DNA from: an uncultured Acidobacteriia bacterium
GTDB lineage: Bacteria > Acidobacteriota > Terriglobia > Bryobacterales > Bryobacteraceae
Direction: 5' to 3'
Assembly: GCA_903907865.1 (NCBI GenBank)
Contig: CAIVPR010000176.1
Span: forward strand, 1 to 52,137
DNA length: 52,137 nt
Part shown: positions 34,570-43,047 of the stretch, piece by piece
Numbering within the stretch: position 1 is the stretch's first letter
Layout of the letters: each line of letters opens with the position of its first letter
Made by a program: the position numbers and the translations under genes
The notes under the pieces: generated by a model
What the model was told of the DNA's origin: nothing
The model's database searches: none
What the model saw: only the letters and a program-made list of their open reading frames with translations

Positions 34570-36183
34570 GTGACCCGACGCCAGTTTCTAGCCACTGCCT
34601 CCGCCACCGCCGCGGCGTCCGGCTCCCTTGCCACAGCCGCCCCGAAGGCCCCGAACATCGTCATCATCCTCGCCGACGACATGGGCTTTTCCGATGCCCG
34701 CTGCTACGGCGGCGACGTCGATACGCCCAACCTGGACCGCCTCGCAGCCAACGGCCTCCGCTTCACCCAGGCCTACTCCACCGCCCGTTGCGGCCCCTCG
34801 CGCAACTGCCTGCTCACCGGCCAATACGCCCAGCAGAACGCCGCCGACATCATGACGCCGGGGAACATTCCGGCCTTCACCCGTTTCCTGCCGGAATACT
34901 TAAAGCCTCAGGGCTACCGCACCTACCACTCGGGCAAGTGGCACATGCGCTTCCAGCCGCTCGCCGGGATCGGCTTCGACCGTTCGTACACGATGCTCGA
35001 CGAGGACCGCTACTTCACCCAGAAGCGGCACCAGCTCGACGGCATCGAACTGCCCCCGCCGCCTCCGAACTACTACTCGACTACCGCCATCGCCGACTAT
35101 TCCGTCCAATTCCTCAAGGACCACCAACGCGAGCATGCGGGTAAGCCGTTCCTGCTCTACATGACCCCGCACGCCCCGCACTTCCCGCTTCAGGCGAAGG
35201 CCGAGGACATCGCCCTATACAAGGACCGCTTCTCCGAGGGCTGGGACGTGGCGCGGGACAAGAAATGGCAGCGGATGACCAAGATGGGCCTGATCAACTG
35301 CCCGCTTGCCCCGCTGGAGCCCAACATGTGGACCAAGTGGAACACGCCGGATGCCGAATTGACCGCCAAGATCGGTCCCGGCGAGGTCATGCGGGCCGTG
35401 CCGTGGTCGAGCCTGACGCCGGAACAAAAGGACTTCCAGCGCACCAAGATGGCGATCCACGCCGCCATGGTCACGCGCTTCGACATGGAAATCGGCAAGC
35501 TGCTGAAGCAAATCGACGACATGGGCGCCACCCGCGACACCTGCGTGATCTTCCTTTCCGACAACGGTGCGTCGTCCGAGCAGCTGATCCGCGGCGACGG
35601 CCACGACAAGACGGCACCTTCGGGTTCGGCGCAGAGTTTCCTCGGCTTGGGTCCAGGTTGGGCGAGCAACTCCAATGCCCCGTTCCGCCTGCACAAATCG
35701 TGGGTGAACGAGGGCGGCGTGGCGTCGCCGATGATCGTGCACTGGCCCGCCGGAATCGCCAAGAAGAACGAGCTGCGGCACGATCCCTGCCACTTTATCG
35801 ACATCCTGCCTACGGTGGTTGATCTGGCTGGCGGCAGTCTGGAGCAGGCGAAGGAGGCCCCGCCGTTGCCCGGCCGCTCGATGCGTCCCGCGTTCGGCAA
35901 GGACGGCGCGGCACCCAAGCCCTACATCTACTTCAACCACAACGACAACCACGCCTTGCGGGTCGGAGATTGGAAGCTGATCTCGACCGGAGTCGGCGGA
36001 CCTTGGGAGTTGTACAACCTGAAGACCGACCGCGCGGAGCAGAAGGATTTGGCGTCGGCCCAGCCGGACCGTGTCAAGGCGATGGCCGCGCAGTGGAAGG
36101 CGCTTGACGACGATTTCGTGCAGAAGCGCGAGGCGGCGGCTCCGAGCAAGCGCCCCCGGCTGGCTGCGGCACCGCGCGCGTAG
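34570..36183 (+). CDS. Sulfatase (formylglycine-dependent, Tat-exported)
   Basis: A 537-residue sulfatase. The N-terminus MTRRQFLATASATAAASGSLATAA is a Tat-type signal. NIVIILADDMGFSD holds the metal-binding Asp pair, and ARCGPSRNCLLTGQY carries the C-x-P-S-R motif whose Cys becomes formylglycine. YHSGKWHM and FLSDNGASSEQ complete the metal and substrate site, and GDWKLISTGVGGPWELYNLKTDRAEQKDLA is the usual C-terminal block. The substrate may be a sulfated polysaccharide. The GTG start lies six bases after TACACT (34558-34563). It is divergent from the DUF1800 gene across 249 bases with no other gene. Confidence 0.94.
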   Translation: MTRRQFLATASATAAASGSLATAAPKAPNIVIILADDMGFSDARCYGGDVDTPNLDRLAANGLRFTQAYSTARCGPSRNCLLTGQYAQQNAADIMTPGNIPAFTRFLPEYLKPQGYRTYHSGKWHMRFQPLAGIGFDRSYTMLDEDRYFTQKRHQLDGIELPPPPPNYYSTTAIADYSVQFLKDHQREHAGKPFLLYMTPHAPHFPLQAKAEDIALYKDRFSEGWDVARDKKWQRMTKMGLINCPLAPLEPNMWTKWNTPDAELTAKIGPGEVMRAVPWSSLTPEQKDFQRTKMAIHAAMVTRFDMEIGKLLKQIDDMGATRDTCVIFLSDNGASSEQLIRGDGHDKTAPSGSAQSFLGLGPGWASNSNAPFRLHKSWVNEGGVASPMIVHWPAGIAKKNELRHDPCHFIDILPTVVDLAGGSLEQAKEAPPLPGRSMRPAFGKDGAAPKPYIYFNHNDNHALRVGDWKLISTGVGGPWELYNLKTDRAEQKDLASAQPDRVKAMAAQWKALDDDFVQKREAAAPSKRPRLAAAPRA

Positions 36184-36406
36184 TTGTTCGGACTCAAGTG
36201 TAGGCAGCAGACGTCCGACGTGGAGGGCGAGGTCAACGGCCTGATGACTGCGACCGCAAGTTCATCAAGGCGCGGTCACAAGTTTTTTCACGCCTTTTTC
36301 TGCCTGTTTTCAACCACTTGCAAAACCGGTGGTTCGGAATCGCCCTTCCGTTTACTAGGATCGTTGCCGTGAGCGCCGACGCGCTCGCGAATCGCAGGAG
36401 CAACGA

Positions 36407-36823
36407 ATGACAACCACGATCCAACTCGAAGCCCTCTTCGTCCGCGAAATCGACCGCTGCTACGGTCGGATTCAGGAGTGTGGAGCCCGCGAGGCCGCGC
36501 TCGGCCCCGACTACGACCCCAAGGTCCGCGCTGCCATCGACCGGGACCGCGACCGCGCCTTCATCGGCCTCCGCCGCGCCATGAAGGCCCTGAAGGAACT
36601 GCGGTCCGACATGCAGCGCGAGCCCGAGGTCGAGACTCCGGTGCAATCCGACTCGGACCATCCGGCGAAGCCCGCGGAAGTGATCGAAATGCCCCGATCC
36701 CAAGTCGCCCGCAATGCGCTCTGCCCCTGCAATTCCGGCGACAAGTACAAGCGCTGCTGCGGTCGACAGGCACCGCCGATGACGGGGGATTTCCGCAGGA
36801 TGTCGCAACCGCGCGCGGCGTGA
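36407..36823 (+). CDS. SEC-C motif protein
   Basis: A 138-residue protein whose C-terminus carries a SEC-C zinc motif: NALCPCNSGDKYKRCCGRQAPP (about 103-125), with the C-x-C-x8-C-C ligand pattern. The N-terminal 75 residues are strongly charged and likely coiled (EIDRCYGRIQE, RDRDRAFIGLRRAMKALKELRSDM). SEC-C motifs bind zinc and contact SecB or nucleic acid; here it is not on SecA. AGGAGC precedes the ATG. The 223 bases before it hold no gene that I can support. Confidence 0.85.
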   Translation: MTTTIQLEALFVREIDRCYGRIQECGAREAALGPDYDPKVRAAIDRDRDRAFIGLRRAMKALKELRSDMQREPEVETPVQSDSDHPAKPAEVIEMPRSQVARNALCPCNSGDKYKRCCGRQAPPMTGDFRRMSQPRAA

Positions 36824-36936
36824 CCTTCGCATCGACCCGAGATTGCACGGGCATTCAATGAATGGTAGGTTGACCTACCTGCACTTGGTTTATCATGGGG
36901 GTACCGGCATTTCGTTGCGGGCCCCAGAGGCACTCC

Positions 36937-37170
36937 ATGACCAACCAGCAGCTCTACCTGATCATCGGCGCACCCATGCTCTTCAACGCCGTCCTCATCG
37001 GCCTACTGGTCGGCTACATCAACGCCAAATTCGACGGCGTCACGCAGCGCTTCAACGCAATCGACCAGCGTTTCAACGACATGCGCGACCTCTGGCGTGC
37101 CGAACTCCGCCGCGTCGAGGAAGTCCTCGACGCCCGTCTCAAACATCTCGAAGAGTACGCCAAGCACTGA
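36937..37170 (+). CDS. Small membrane-anchored coiled-coil protein
   Basis: A 77-residue protein, MTNQQLYLIIGAPMLFNAVLIGLLVGYINAKF, with one membrane segment at about 5-27, then a heptad-like coil (VTQRFNAIDQRFNDMRDLWRAELRRVEEVLDARLKHLEEYAK). GAGG precedes the ATG; the in-frame ATG at 36895 adds a Cys/Arg-rich stretch before the membrane segment and is less likely. I do not recognise a family. Its size and plan resemble many small envelope proteins with a cytoplasmic or periplasmic coil. Confidence 0.6.
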   Translation: MTNQQLYLIIGAPMLFNAVLIGLLVGYINAKFDGVTQRFNAIDQRFNDMRDLWRAELRRVEEVLDARLKHLEEYAKH

Positions 37171-37284
37171 CGGCTGCTTGGTCCCGCCGCAATCCGGTTA
37201 CACCTTGTCCTCGGTTCTCCCGCAAGTGCCCAGGGCATCTAAAAAGAAGCCATTCACCCTTGACCTGTGAGGTAAAATGAGGCC

Positions 37285-38313
37285 ATGTCAAGATTTACGT
37301 CGCTGATTGTTTGCGCACTCTCAGGACTTTACGTCTTGTGCACTTCGGAGCGTGCATTCGGACAGGCAGCGCGATCTGTCGCGGGTCCTGAAGCGCAGGC
37401 GGCGGCAACGCGCCTTTGGAACAGCCTTCTTACGAGGTGCGAAGGCCCCACCTACCAAAACTCCTATTTTTACGACGGACGTAACGATCAAAGCGAGATT
37501 TGGGGCGACCTGGCTGAATTCCGGGATGTGCATTTCTATGTATTTCCCATTGAGGTTTCACATGCAGACCAGCTCAACGGGATCCAATGGCACGCTGCGG
37601 CCGTTATGATTGCAGACGTATATCGAAGTGCAGCGCGGGCCAACGGACTGTGGAAGCCCTTCAAGAGTGGAGAGCCTCTGGGCGATGTCAAATTTGATCG
37701 CAAGTACCTGTCGAACGGCGAGCCGCTGATCACGAGCAAGGCTGGGACCATCGCGTTCATCGGGTCTCCCGACGCGCTTCATCCACAACCGAAGGGGTGG
37801 CTCGTCGTGGGCATGCAGCAACGTAGCGGGGAGCTTTTCTATAAATGGGCGTGGTCAGAAGAGAGGTCTTCTGAGGAGACTACCCGTCTGAAACCGTCGT
37901 GCGCGCTCTTTCCGGGAACGCGAGAATTCGATGCGGCTCAGTTGCAGAAGCGGCAGGTAGCTCCGCCGTTCCCTTCTCGCCCTTCGCCCACGCCCTCTGC
38001 GGCTCCACGCTCCTCAGAATTGCAAACCGTCCGCGTCGAAGCTGCCATTCAAGCCACAATGCTGACCAAGAAAACTGCCCCCGTTTATCCCAATTTGGCG
38101 GCGGCCGCTCGCGTGCAGGGAGTTGTGAGGTTCGAGGCGACGATCAATACTGAAGGCAAGGTTCAGAATGTCCATTTGATCGCTGGCCCCCCACTATTGG
38201 TTCAGGCTGCGGCGGAAGCCGTTCGCCAATGGGAATACAGGCCCACCATTCTCAATGGAATCCCTGTGAGTGTCAGTACCACGATTGATGTTGAATTCAC
38301 GTTGCAACGTTGA
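37285..38313 (+). CDS. Exported protein with C-terminal TonB domain
   Basis: A 342-residue protein with a signal peptide (about 1-27). The last 90 residues form a TonB C-terminal domain: AAARVQGVVRFEATINTEGKVQNVHLIAGPPLLVQAAAEAVRQWEYRPTILNGIPVSVSTTIDVEF. The middle is Pro/Ser-rich (PPFPSRPSPTPSAAPRSS, about 229-246). The N-terminal 200 residues do not match any family I know. There is no N-terminal TonB-type anchor followed by a long Pro/Lys spacer, so it is a TonB-family protein rather than a classical TonB. TAAAAT lies six bases before the ATG. Confidence 0.85.
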   Translation: MSRFTSLIVCALSGLYVLCTSERAFGQAARSVAGPEAQAAATRLWNSLLTRCEGPTYQNSYFYDGRNDQSEIWGDLAEFRDVHFYVFPIEVSHADQLNGIQWHAAAVMIADVYRSAARANGLWKPFKSGEPLGDVKFDRKYLSNGEPLITSKAGTIAFIGSPDALHPQPKGWLVVGMQQRSGELFYKWAWSEERSSEETTRLKPSCALFPGTREFDAAQLQKRQVAPPFPSRPSPTPSAAPRSSELQTVRVEAAIQATMLTKKTAPVYPNLAAAARVQGVVRFEATINTEGKVQNVHLIAGPPLLVQAAAEAVRQWEYRPTILNGIPVSVSTTIDVEFTLQR

Positions 38314-38478
38314 ATCTGGACTCACGCACCCGGTCTGGTGTCACTCCCCATGCTCAAGGAAGGCGGCGACAGATTGCGGAGCCCCGCCCTGGTTGATCCA
38401 TCTGCCGTGCGCTCTGGACAAAGCTCGCCCCGGCGCACACCCACCTTGGTTGGAGCCGATCACAACCAGCCACTCTCC

Positions 38479-39036
38479 TCACAACCAAAACGCCCGAACC
38501 GCCAACCACCCCGCCCCCGCAACCCACCCAATCAACGCCTGATACTCCCGGTTCTTCACATACAGCCCGAACGAGAATTCATCCGGCCCCAACCCGGACT
38601 TCGGCCATCCCGGCACCAGCAACGGCACCCGTGCCGCGAAATCCGCATAGCCCGGCAAGATCTTCGTCAGGTGCTGTTCCTCCAACTCGATCGCGGGCAG
38701 GTACACCAGCGCGAACAGGCTACCGAACAGCACGGCGAGGCCGATCGACCGTCCCGCCGCCGCGAACCCCAGCGCCGCCAGCAGCGTCCCCAGATACAGC
38801 GGATTGCGCGTAAACGCGTACGGCCCGGAGACCGCTAGGCGCTGGTTCTTGGCCAAATGTCCGGCCGCCCACGCCCTGAGCGCCAAGCCCAGCAGGGAAA
38901 TGGCCAATCCGACCACCAGTGACTCCGGCGTCGGATGCGAAAACACGGCGAAAGCCGCCAACATGACGAATCCGGCGGGCACGCGCAGGCGCGCGACACG
39001 GTCGGCATAGGCTTTCGGAAAACGGTGGCGTCTCAT
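38479..39036 (-). CDS. Isoprenylcysteine carboxylmethyltransferase-like membrane protein
   Basis: A 185-residue integral membrane protein with about four hydrophobic segments. The conserved C-terminal SAM-binding region reads VSGPYAFTRNPLYLGTLLAALGFA (about 89-112) and then IELEEQHLTKILPGYADFAARVPLLVPG, the signature of the ICMT/phospholipid methyltransferase family. It methylates a lipid, isoprenyl group or small compound; the substrate is unknown. It is encoded beside a glycosyltransferase 9 gene on the same strand, about 40 bases downstream of it. Confidence 0.9.
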   Translation of the reverse strand: MRRHRFPKAYADRVARLRVPAGFVMLAAFAVFSHPTPESLVVGLAISLLGLALRAWAAGHLAKNQRLAVSGPYAFTRNPLYLGTLLAALGFAAAGRSIGLAVLFGSLFALVYLPAIELEEQHLTKILPGYADFAARVPLLVPGWPKSGLGPDEFSFGLYVKNREYQALIGWVAGAGWLAVRAFWL

Positions 39037-39075
39037 TATTTAGCAGGTGTGGAACCGATAGAAGGTGTAGAACGA

Positions 39076-40020
39076 CTACGCGGGGCAGGGGACTCGCGTT
39101 TCCAGCGCCGCCAGGACCTGCTCGGGACTGATGGCGCGCATCGACGGGTCGATGGTGGTGCCGCGCCGGTGCGTCGTGGGGGCTCCCGGTGTGCGGAAGA
39201 TCTGGAAATCGCCGCCATAGGGACCGTTGCGCACGGGATCTGTGGGACCGAAGATGCCGACGCCCGCCTTGTTCAGGGCCGCGGCGAGGTGCAACGGACC
39301 GCTATCGACCCCCACGACCAACGTTGCGCGCCGCGTGGCGTCAATCAGGCCCGCGATGCCGCTTTCATGCATCCAAGTCCCCGGAACAACCGGCACGGTC
39401 CCCGGCGCGCCGTTCAAGACCAGAGGCATGCCGAACCGGTCCATCACCATGCGGGCCAGCGCGGCATAATTCTCGATGGGCCACTGTTTCGAAGTCCACC
39501 CTGCCAACGGGCTGGCCAACACGAACGGCACGTCGGGAAGCCGACCTTCGGGCTTGCCCTGCGGGATCGGGAATGCGCGCACCAAATTCGATGCCCCGGC
39601 ACCGGCTGCAAGGTCCAGCGCCTGGTCTACGACGTGGATGGCGGAACTGGGGACTCGGGTCGAATAGAAGAAGCCCGCGGCACGCTCCCGAACCACGCCC
39701 GAGGCGAAGCCCGCGATGCGCTCCGGGCGCGCCAGCGATGCGACAACGGCCGATTTGACGAGACCCTGGAAGTCCACCGCGAGGTCGTATTTCTGGGTCA
39801 ACAGTTCTCCGCGCGTGCGGGACCAGGTGCCGGGCTCCTTGCGACGGAAGAAAACCAACTCGTCGACGAAAGGGTTGCCGCGCAGCAGGGGCTCCCACTG
39901 CGGTTCCACCACCCACGTGATTTTCGCGCCGGGGAAACTATGCTTGAGCGACGTGGCTCCAGGCAGGCAATGGATGATGTCGCCCATCGCGCCGAGCCGC
40001 ACGATCAGAATGCTTTTCAA
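39076..40020 (-). CDS. Glycosyltransferase family 9 (heptosyltransferase-like)
   Basis: A 314-residue GT9/GT-B enzyme. It starts (TTG) KSILIVRLGAMGDIIHCLPGATSLKHSFPGAKITWVVEPQWEPLL, the typical first half, and has VGVDSGPLHLAAALNKAGVGIFGPTDPVRNGPYG, the nucleotide-sugar-binding second half with the GPTDP loop. Such enzymes add heptose or another sugar to lipopolysaccharide core at the inner membrane. WaaC-like features are present but the donor sugar cannot be read. TAGACT lies six bases before the TTG. No other LPS core genes are nearby. Confidence 0.9.
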   Translation of the reverse strand: MKSILIVRLGAMGDIIHCLPGATSLKHSFPGAKITWVVEPQWEPLLRGNPFVDELVFFRRKEPGTWSRTRGELLTQKYDLAVDFQGLVKSAVVASLARPERIAGFASGVVRERAAGFFYSTRVPSSAIHVVDQALDLAAGAGASNLVRAFPIPQGKPEGRLPDVPFVLASPLAGWTSKQWPIENYAALARMVMDRFGMPLVLNGAPGTVPVVPGTWMHESGIAGLIDATRRATLVVGVDSGPLHLAAALNKAGVGIFGPTDPVRNGPYGGDFQIFRTPGAPTTHRRGTTIDPSMRAISPEQVLAALETRVPCPA

Positions 40021-40054
40021 CCCCGTAGTCTACCACCGGGAGCATGAATGCGGC

Positions 40055-40513
40055 CTAGCGCTCGATTGTGAAGAGTCTTTGGTCGTAAGGGTGTCGCTCG
40101 GACTTGATAACGGCGATGGTATGCCAATCGGGGTGTTTGGGGTTCAAGAGGTAGTTCCACGATTCAGGGGCAACGGCGGAAGGAACGCCCAGCAATGCTG
40201 CCGCGTTGGAGCCGAGCCAAGGATCTCCGATCGCGCGAGTGACGTCGAGTCGGCTCTTCCAGTCGGTCGGCAACGTGGACGGATCCAAGTGATAAATGTT
40301 GAGAGTATCGGGAACTCTCACCGTCAGAAGCTGGTACGTCGCGGGGACAAAGGGCCGTTTCAGGTGGATGAAGCTCTCGAGCAAAGCGACAGCGGGGTGC
40401 TCGGCCAAGTAGACAACCCTCTTGCCCGGCTCGCCTGTATGCCAGCGGGCGGTGTGTTCTCCCCCCAAACCCACGAGGTCATCATGGTTGCTGATGCGCC
40501 AGAGGGTGGGCAT
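40055..40513 (-). CDS. RES-domain toxin
   Basis: A 152-residue RES protein: MPTLWRISNHDDLVGLGGEHTARWHTGEPGKRVVYLAEHPAVALLESFIHLKRP, then YQLLTVRVPD, then WKSRLDVTRAIGDPWL, GVPSAVAPESWNYLLNPKHPDW and QRLFTIER. The W-R, H-T-x-G-x-P, YLAEHPAVALLE and SAVAPESWNYLLNP blocks are the family core; RES toxins deplete NAD+. The ATG lies three bases after the stop of the upstream antitoxin gene, the usual RES-Xre order. It is convergent with nothing and followed by a non-coding stretch of about 30 bases. Confidence 0.93.
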   Translation of the reverse strand: MPTLWRISNHDDLVGLGGEHTARWHTGEPGKRVVYLAEHPAVALLESFIHLKRPFVPATYQLLTVRVPDTLNIYHLDPSTLPTDWKSRLDVTRAIGDPWLGSNAAALLGVPSAVAPESWNYLLNPKHPDWHTIAVIKSERHPYDQRLFTIER

Positions 40514-40516
40514 GAA

Positions 40517-40894
40517 CTATTCGGGCATGCCTTCGTCGATCCGCCAGAGCAGGTCTTCCACCAGCGTGGCTCCATCTTTGAGAAGCAACGTCTCCAATGG
40601 AGTGCGGTTGTCGAACAGATCCGACGGCGTGCGCAGCCACAGGGCCGCCTTGGCCTCATCCGCAAAGACTCGGTTGGCCAGTTCGGTGATCGCATCCCGC
40701 TCAGCGCCGGAGACCCGCGCCCTACTCAGCCAATCGACAAACCCGCTCCGTAGTAGCGGCGAAGAGGCATCCAAGACAAACTCAAAGCGCTCCGCAGCCT
40801 TTCCCGAGTGCCGAATCGAGACTTGGACGGCAACGTCGTCCGCATCCGGCAAAAGGGTGGGATAGGCAGCGGGGATGTCTGGAGTCTCGACCAT
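40517..40894 (-). CDS. Xre/MbcA/ParS-type antitoxin (partner of RES toxin)
   Basis: A 125-residue protein. The C-terminal half, VSGAERDAITELANRVFADEAKAALWLRTPSDLFDNRTPLETLLLKDGATLVEDLLWRIDEGMPE, is the toxin-binding domain shared by Xre and MbcA antitoxins (A-x-WLRTP, RTPLExLxxxxGxxxVExLLxxIxxG). The N-terminal 60 residues (VQVSIRHSGKAAERFEFVLDASSPLL) do not show an obvious helix-turn-helix, unlike most Xre antitoxins. It should block the NADase toxin encoded three bases downstream. Whether it autoregulates is unclear. Confidence 0.82.
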   Translation of the reverse strand: MVETPDIPAAYPTLLPDADDVAVQVSIRHSGKAAERFEFVLDASSPLLRSGFVDWLSRARVSGAERDAITELANRVFADEAKAALWLRTPSDLFDNRTPLETLLLKDGATLVEDLLWRIDEGMPE

Positions 40895-40958
40895 GCGCTA
40901 GTCCAATAATGCCACAATTCAGGCCGCACGCAACTGGCCAGGTTCCCGACAGAAGAGC

Positions 40959-41774
40959 CTACAACGCCGAAGGCACCGGCATCGCATGCCGCGACCTACC
41001 CGCCGAAATCTCCCCGAACACCCCCAGCAACTCCGCATGCACCAGCCCGTTGTCCGCCAGCAAATGCGGCGACTTCAGGAAATGCTTCCGTCCCGCCATG
41101 TCCGAGCAAACGCCGCCCGCTTCCTCAATCAGCACAATCCCCGCCGCCATGTCCCAAGGACTCAGCCCAAACTCCCAGAACCCGTCCAGCCGACCCGCCG
41201 CCACGTACGCCAGATCGATCCCCGCCGACCCGCCGCGCCGCACGCCATGCGCCGACATCGCCAGATCATGGAAATAATGGATATTCGGATTCGTCTTCCG
41301 GTTGTGGTTGGGGAAGCCGGTGCAGAGCAGACTGTCGGCAATCCGGCTCGCCGCCGAGACCTTTAGCCTGTGCCCGTTGAGGAACGCCCCGGACCCCTTC
41401 TCCGCCGCGAACAACTCGCCGCGGAACGGGTCGAAGACCACGCCCGCGATCAGCTCGCCGGACTTCTCCAGCGCCATCGTCACGTTCCATGCCGGATAGC
41501 CGTGCGCGAAGTTCGTCGTGCCGTCCAGCGGGTCCACATACCAGCGGTACTCGGTGCCCGTCTCCTGGCCGCCGCCCTCTTCCGCCACGATGGAATGGGT
41601 TGGAAAATGTTCGCGCAGCCGCTCGACCACCAACTTTTCCGACGCCCGGTCGGCCTCGGTGACCAAATCGTAGTCGCCCTTCATCTCGAAGCGCACACGC
41701 CGCTCGAAGAAATACCGCAGCAGCGACCCCGCCGCGAGGGCGATCTCCGTCGCCGTCTCGACAAATGCCGCCAT
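40959..41774 (-). CDS. Inositol monophosphatase family protein
   Basis: A 271-residue phosphatase of the inositol monophosphatase fold. DLVTEADRASEKLVVERL (about 36-53), EEGGGQETG, DPLDGTTNFAHGYP (about 82-95), and AGIDLAYVAAGRLDGFWEFGLSPWDMAAG are the Mg-binding and substrate motifs. Bacterial members remove phosphate from inositol phosphates or related sugar phosphates, or from PAP. It starts after the Hfq gene (TAG-G-ATG), so the two are translationally coupled. Confidence 0.94.
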   Translation of the reverse strand: MAAFVETATEIALAAGSLLRYFFERRVRFEMKGDYDLVTEADRASEKLVVERLREHFPTHSIVAEEGGGQETGTEYRWYVDPLDGTTNFAHGYPAWNVTMALEKSGELIAGVVFDPFRGELFAAEKGSGAFLNGHRLKVSAASRIADSLLCTGFPNHNRKTNPNIHYFHDLAMSAHGVRRGGSAGIDLAYVAAGRLDGFWEFGLSPWDMAAGIVLIEEAGGVCSDMAGRKHFLKSPHLLADNGLVHAELLGVFGEISAGRSRHAMPVPSAL

Positions 41775-41775
41775 C

Positions 41776-42030
41776 CTACGCGACCTCGTACAAGTACTTG
41801 ATGTCGTGCTTGAAAATGAACAGGTTGGGCTCCGAGTCGCGGGTGACGCGGATGAAGCGCTGGTCGTAGTACTCGATGATGCCCTGGACCAGCTGGTTGT
41901 CGCTCAGCTTCACGCACACGCGGATCTTCCGCTCAATCAGATGCTTGAGGTATTTGATCTCCTCCAGCGTCTGCTCCGGCGGCCGGGCGGCCTTCTTCGC
42001 GACTGGCTTTCTTTTTTCGTCCTGCAACAT
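41776..42030 (-). CDS. hfq: Hfq RNA chaperone
   Basis: An 84-residue Sm-like protein: KYLKHLIERKIRVCVKLSDNQLVQGIIEYYDQRFIRVTRDSEPNLFIFKHDIKYLYEVA. The Sm1 part (V-x-LxDNQxVxGxIxxYD) and the KHDIKYL Sm2 motif match Hfq, here with a short C-terminus and a 25-residue basic N-terminal extension (RKPVAKKAARPPE). Hfq forms hexamers that bring small RNAs to mRNAs. A GAGGG sequence precedes the ATG. It leads a transcript with the inositol monophosphatase and is preceded by the VWA gene. Confidence 0.85.
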   Translation of the reverse strand: MLQDEKRKPVAKKAARPPEQTLEEIKYLKHLIERKIRVCVKLSDNQLVQGIIEYYDQRFIRVTRDSEPNLFIFKHDIKYLYEVA

Positions 42031-42039
42031 GCACCCTCG

Positions 42040-43047
42040 TTACGGCTTTTGTTTCGTGGTCTTGGGCGGCACAGGCTTGCGCGGCCGGAGTGTCTCGTCC
42101 CCGCCAATGCTCGGCCCGGTTCCACCGACTCCCGACGCCGTGGAAGTCTCGGGAATCGCCTCTCCATAGTATCCATCGCGCGCCACCACGCGCAGCGACG
42201 GGTCGTTCAGGGTGATCTTCAAGGCATGGTAGCGGTTCTTCGTCAGCGGTACATCCTTCGGGTAAAACCCGAGGTAGTACTGCGTCCGCAGGTCCCGCAG
42301 GATCTGGTCGAAGGCCGCATCCAACTGCGCCCCCAAGCTGGGTTGGAAGACCCGGCCGCCGGTTCTCAGGGACATCGTCGTGAGCGCGTTCTCCCCGCCG
42401 GTGTTGCGCCCCGCGTCCGCCTCGATCGGCACCACCAGAATGGGATAGATGACGGCGTCGGCCAGTTGGGCGGCCTCGACGGCGCGCTGGAAGTCGGAGC
42501 GGCTGGTCGTGTCGCCGCCGTCGGTCACCACCACGAGGACCTTCCTGCCACGTCGGTCCTCGATATCGCGCGCGGCGAGCAGTATGGCGTCGTAGAGCGC
42601 CGTGCCCGCGTCGCCGCGGAGGGCGCGCAGGTTGCGCTCCACGTTCACCACATTGCGGGTGAAGTTGTTCTGGCGCACCACCTGCCAGTTGAAGCTGTAG
42701 AGCGCCGCCGCGTCCTCTGGATTGCCCTCGCGGAAGAGTGCCTTCAGGAACTTGGTGACCGAATCGGTCTCGTACTTCAGGTCCTTGGCCGTGGAGCCGC
42801 TGTTGTCGATCAGGACCGCCACCGACAAGGGCTGCTCGGTCTGGCGCTCGAAGACTGCGACCTGCTGAACCGCGCCGTTGTCCCGAACCTCGAAATCACC
42901 CCGCTCCAGCGACCCGACCAGCGCCCCCTTGGGATCCTTGACGGTCGCCAAAATCCGCACCAGCTTCACGTCGACCTTGATCGTGGTGACCGTGTCCTGC
43001 CCGAAGGCAAGAGCGGCGCTAACTAGGAGAGACCCTAGGTGCCGCAT
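42040..43047 (-). CDS. Exported VWA protein, acidobacterial TIGR03436 type
   Basis: A protein of about 335 residues with a signal peptide (MRHLGSLLVSAALAFGQ), then VTTIKVDVKLVRILATVKDPKGALVGSLERGDFEVRDNGAVQQVAVFE, and a von Willebrand A domain: VAVLIDNSGSTAKD (MIDAS DxSGS), LYSFNWQ, and LYDAILLAARDIEDRRGRKVLVVVTDGGDT. LRTQYYLGFYPKD and HALKITLNDPSLRVVARDGYYG end it. The N-terminal KVDVKLVxVxxTVxDPxGxxVxxLxxxDFxVxDNGxxQ block is specific to this family. Function is unknown, probably envelope adhesion or assembly. It overlaps the moaX stop by 29 bases. Confidence 0.9.
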   Translation of the reverse strand: MRHLGSLLVSAALAFGQDTVTTIKVDVKLVRILATVKDPKGALVGSLERGDFEVRDNGAVQQVAVFERQTEQPLSVAVLIDNSGSTAKDLKYETDSVTKFLKALFREGNPEDAAALYSFNWQVVRQNNFTRNVVNVERNLRALRGDAGTALYDAILLAARDIEDRRGRKVLVVVTDGGDTTSRSDFQRAVEAAQLADAVIYPILVVPIEADAGRNTGGENALTTMSLRTGGRVFQPSLGAQLDAAFDQILRDLRTQYYLGFYPKDVPLTKNRYHALKITLNDPSLRVVARDGYYGEAIPETSTASGVGGTGPSIGGDETLRPRKPVPPKTTKQKP

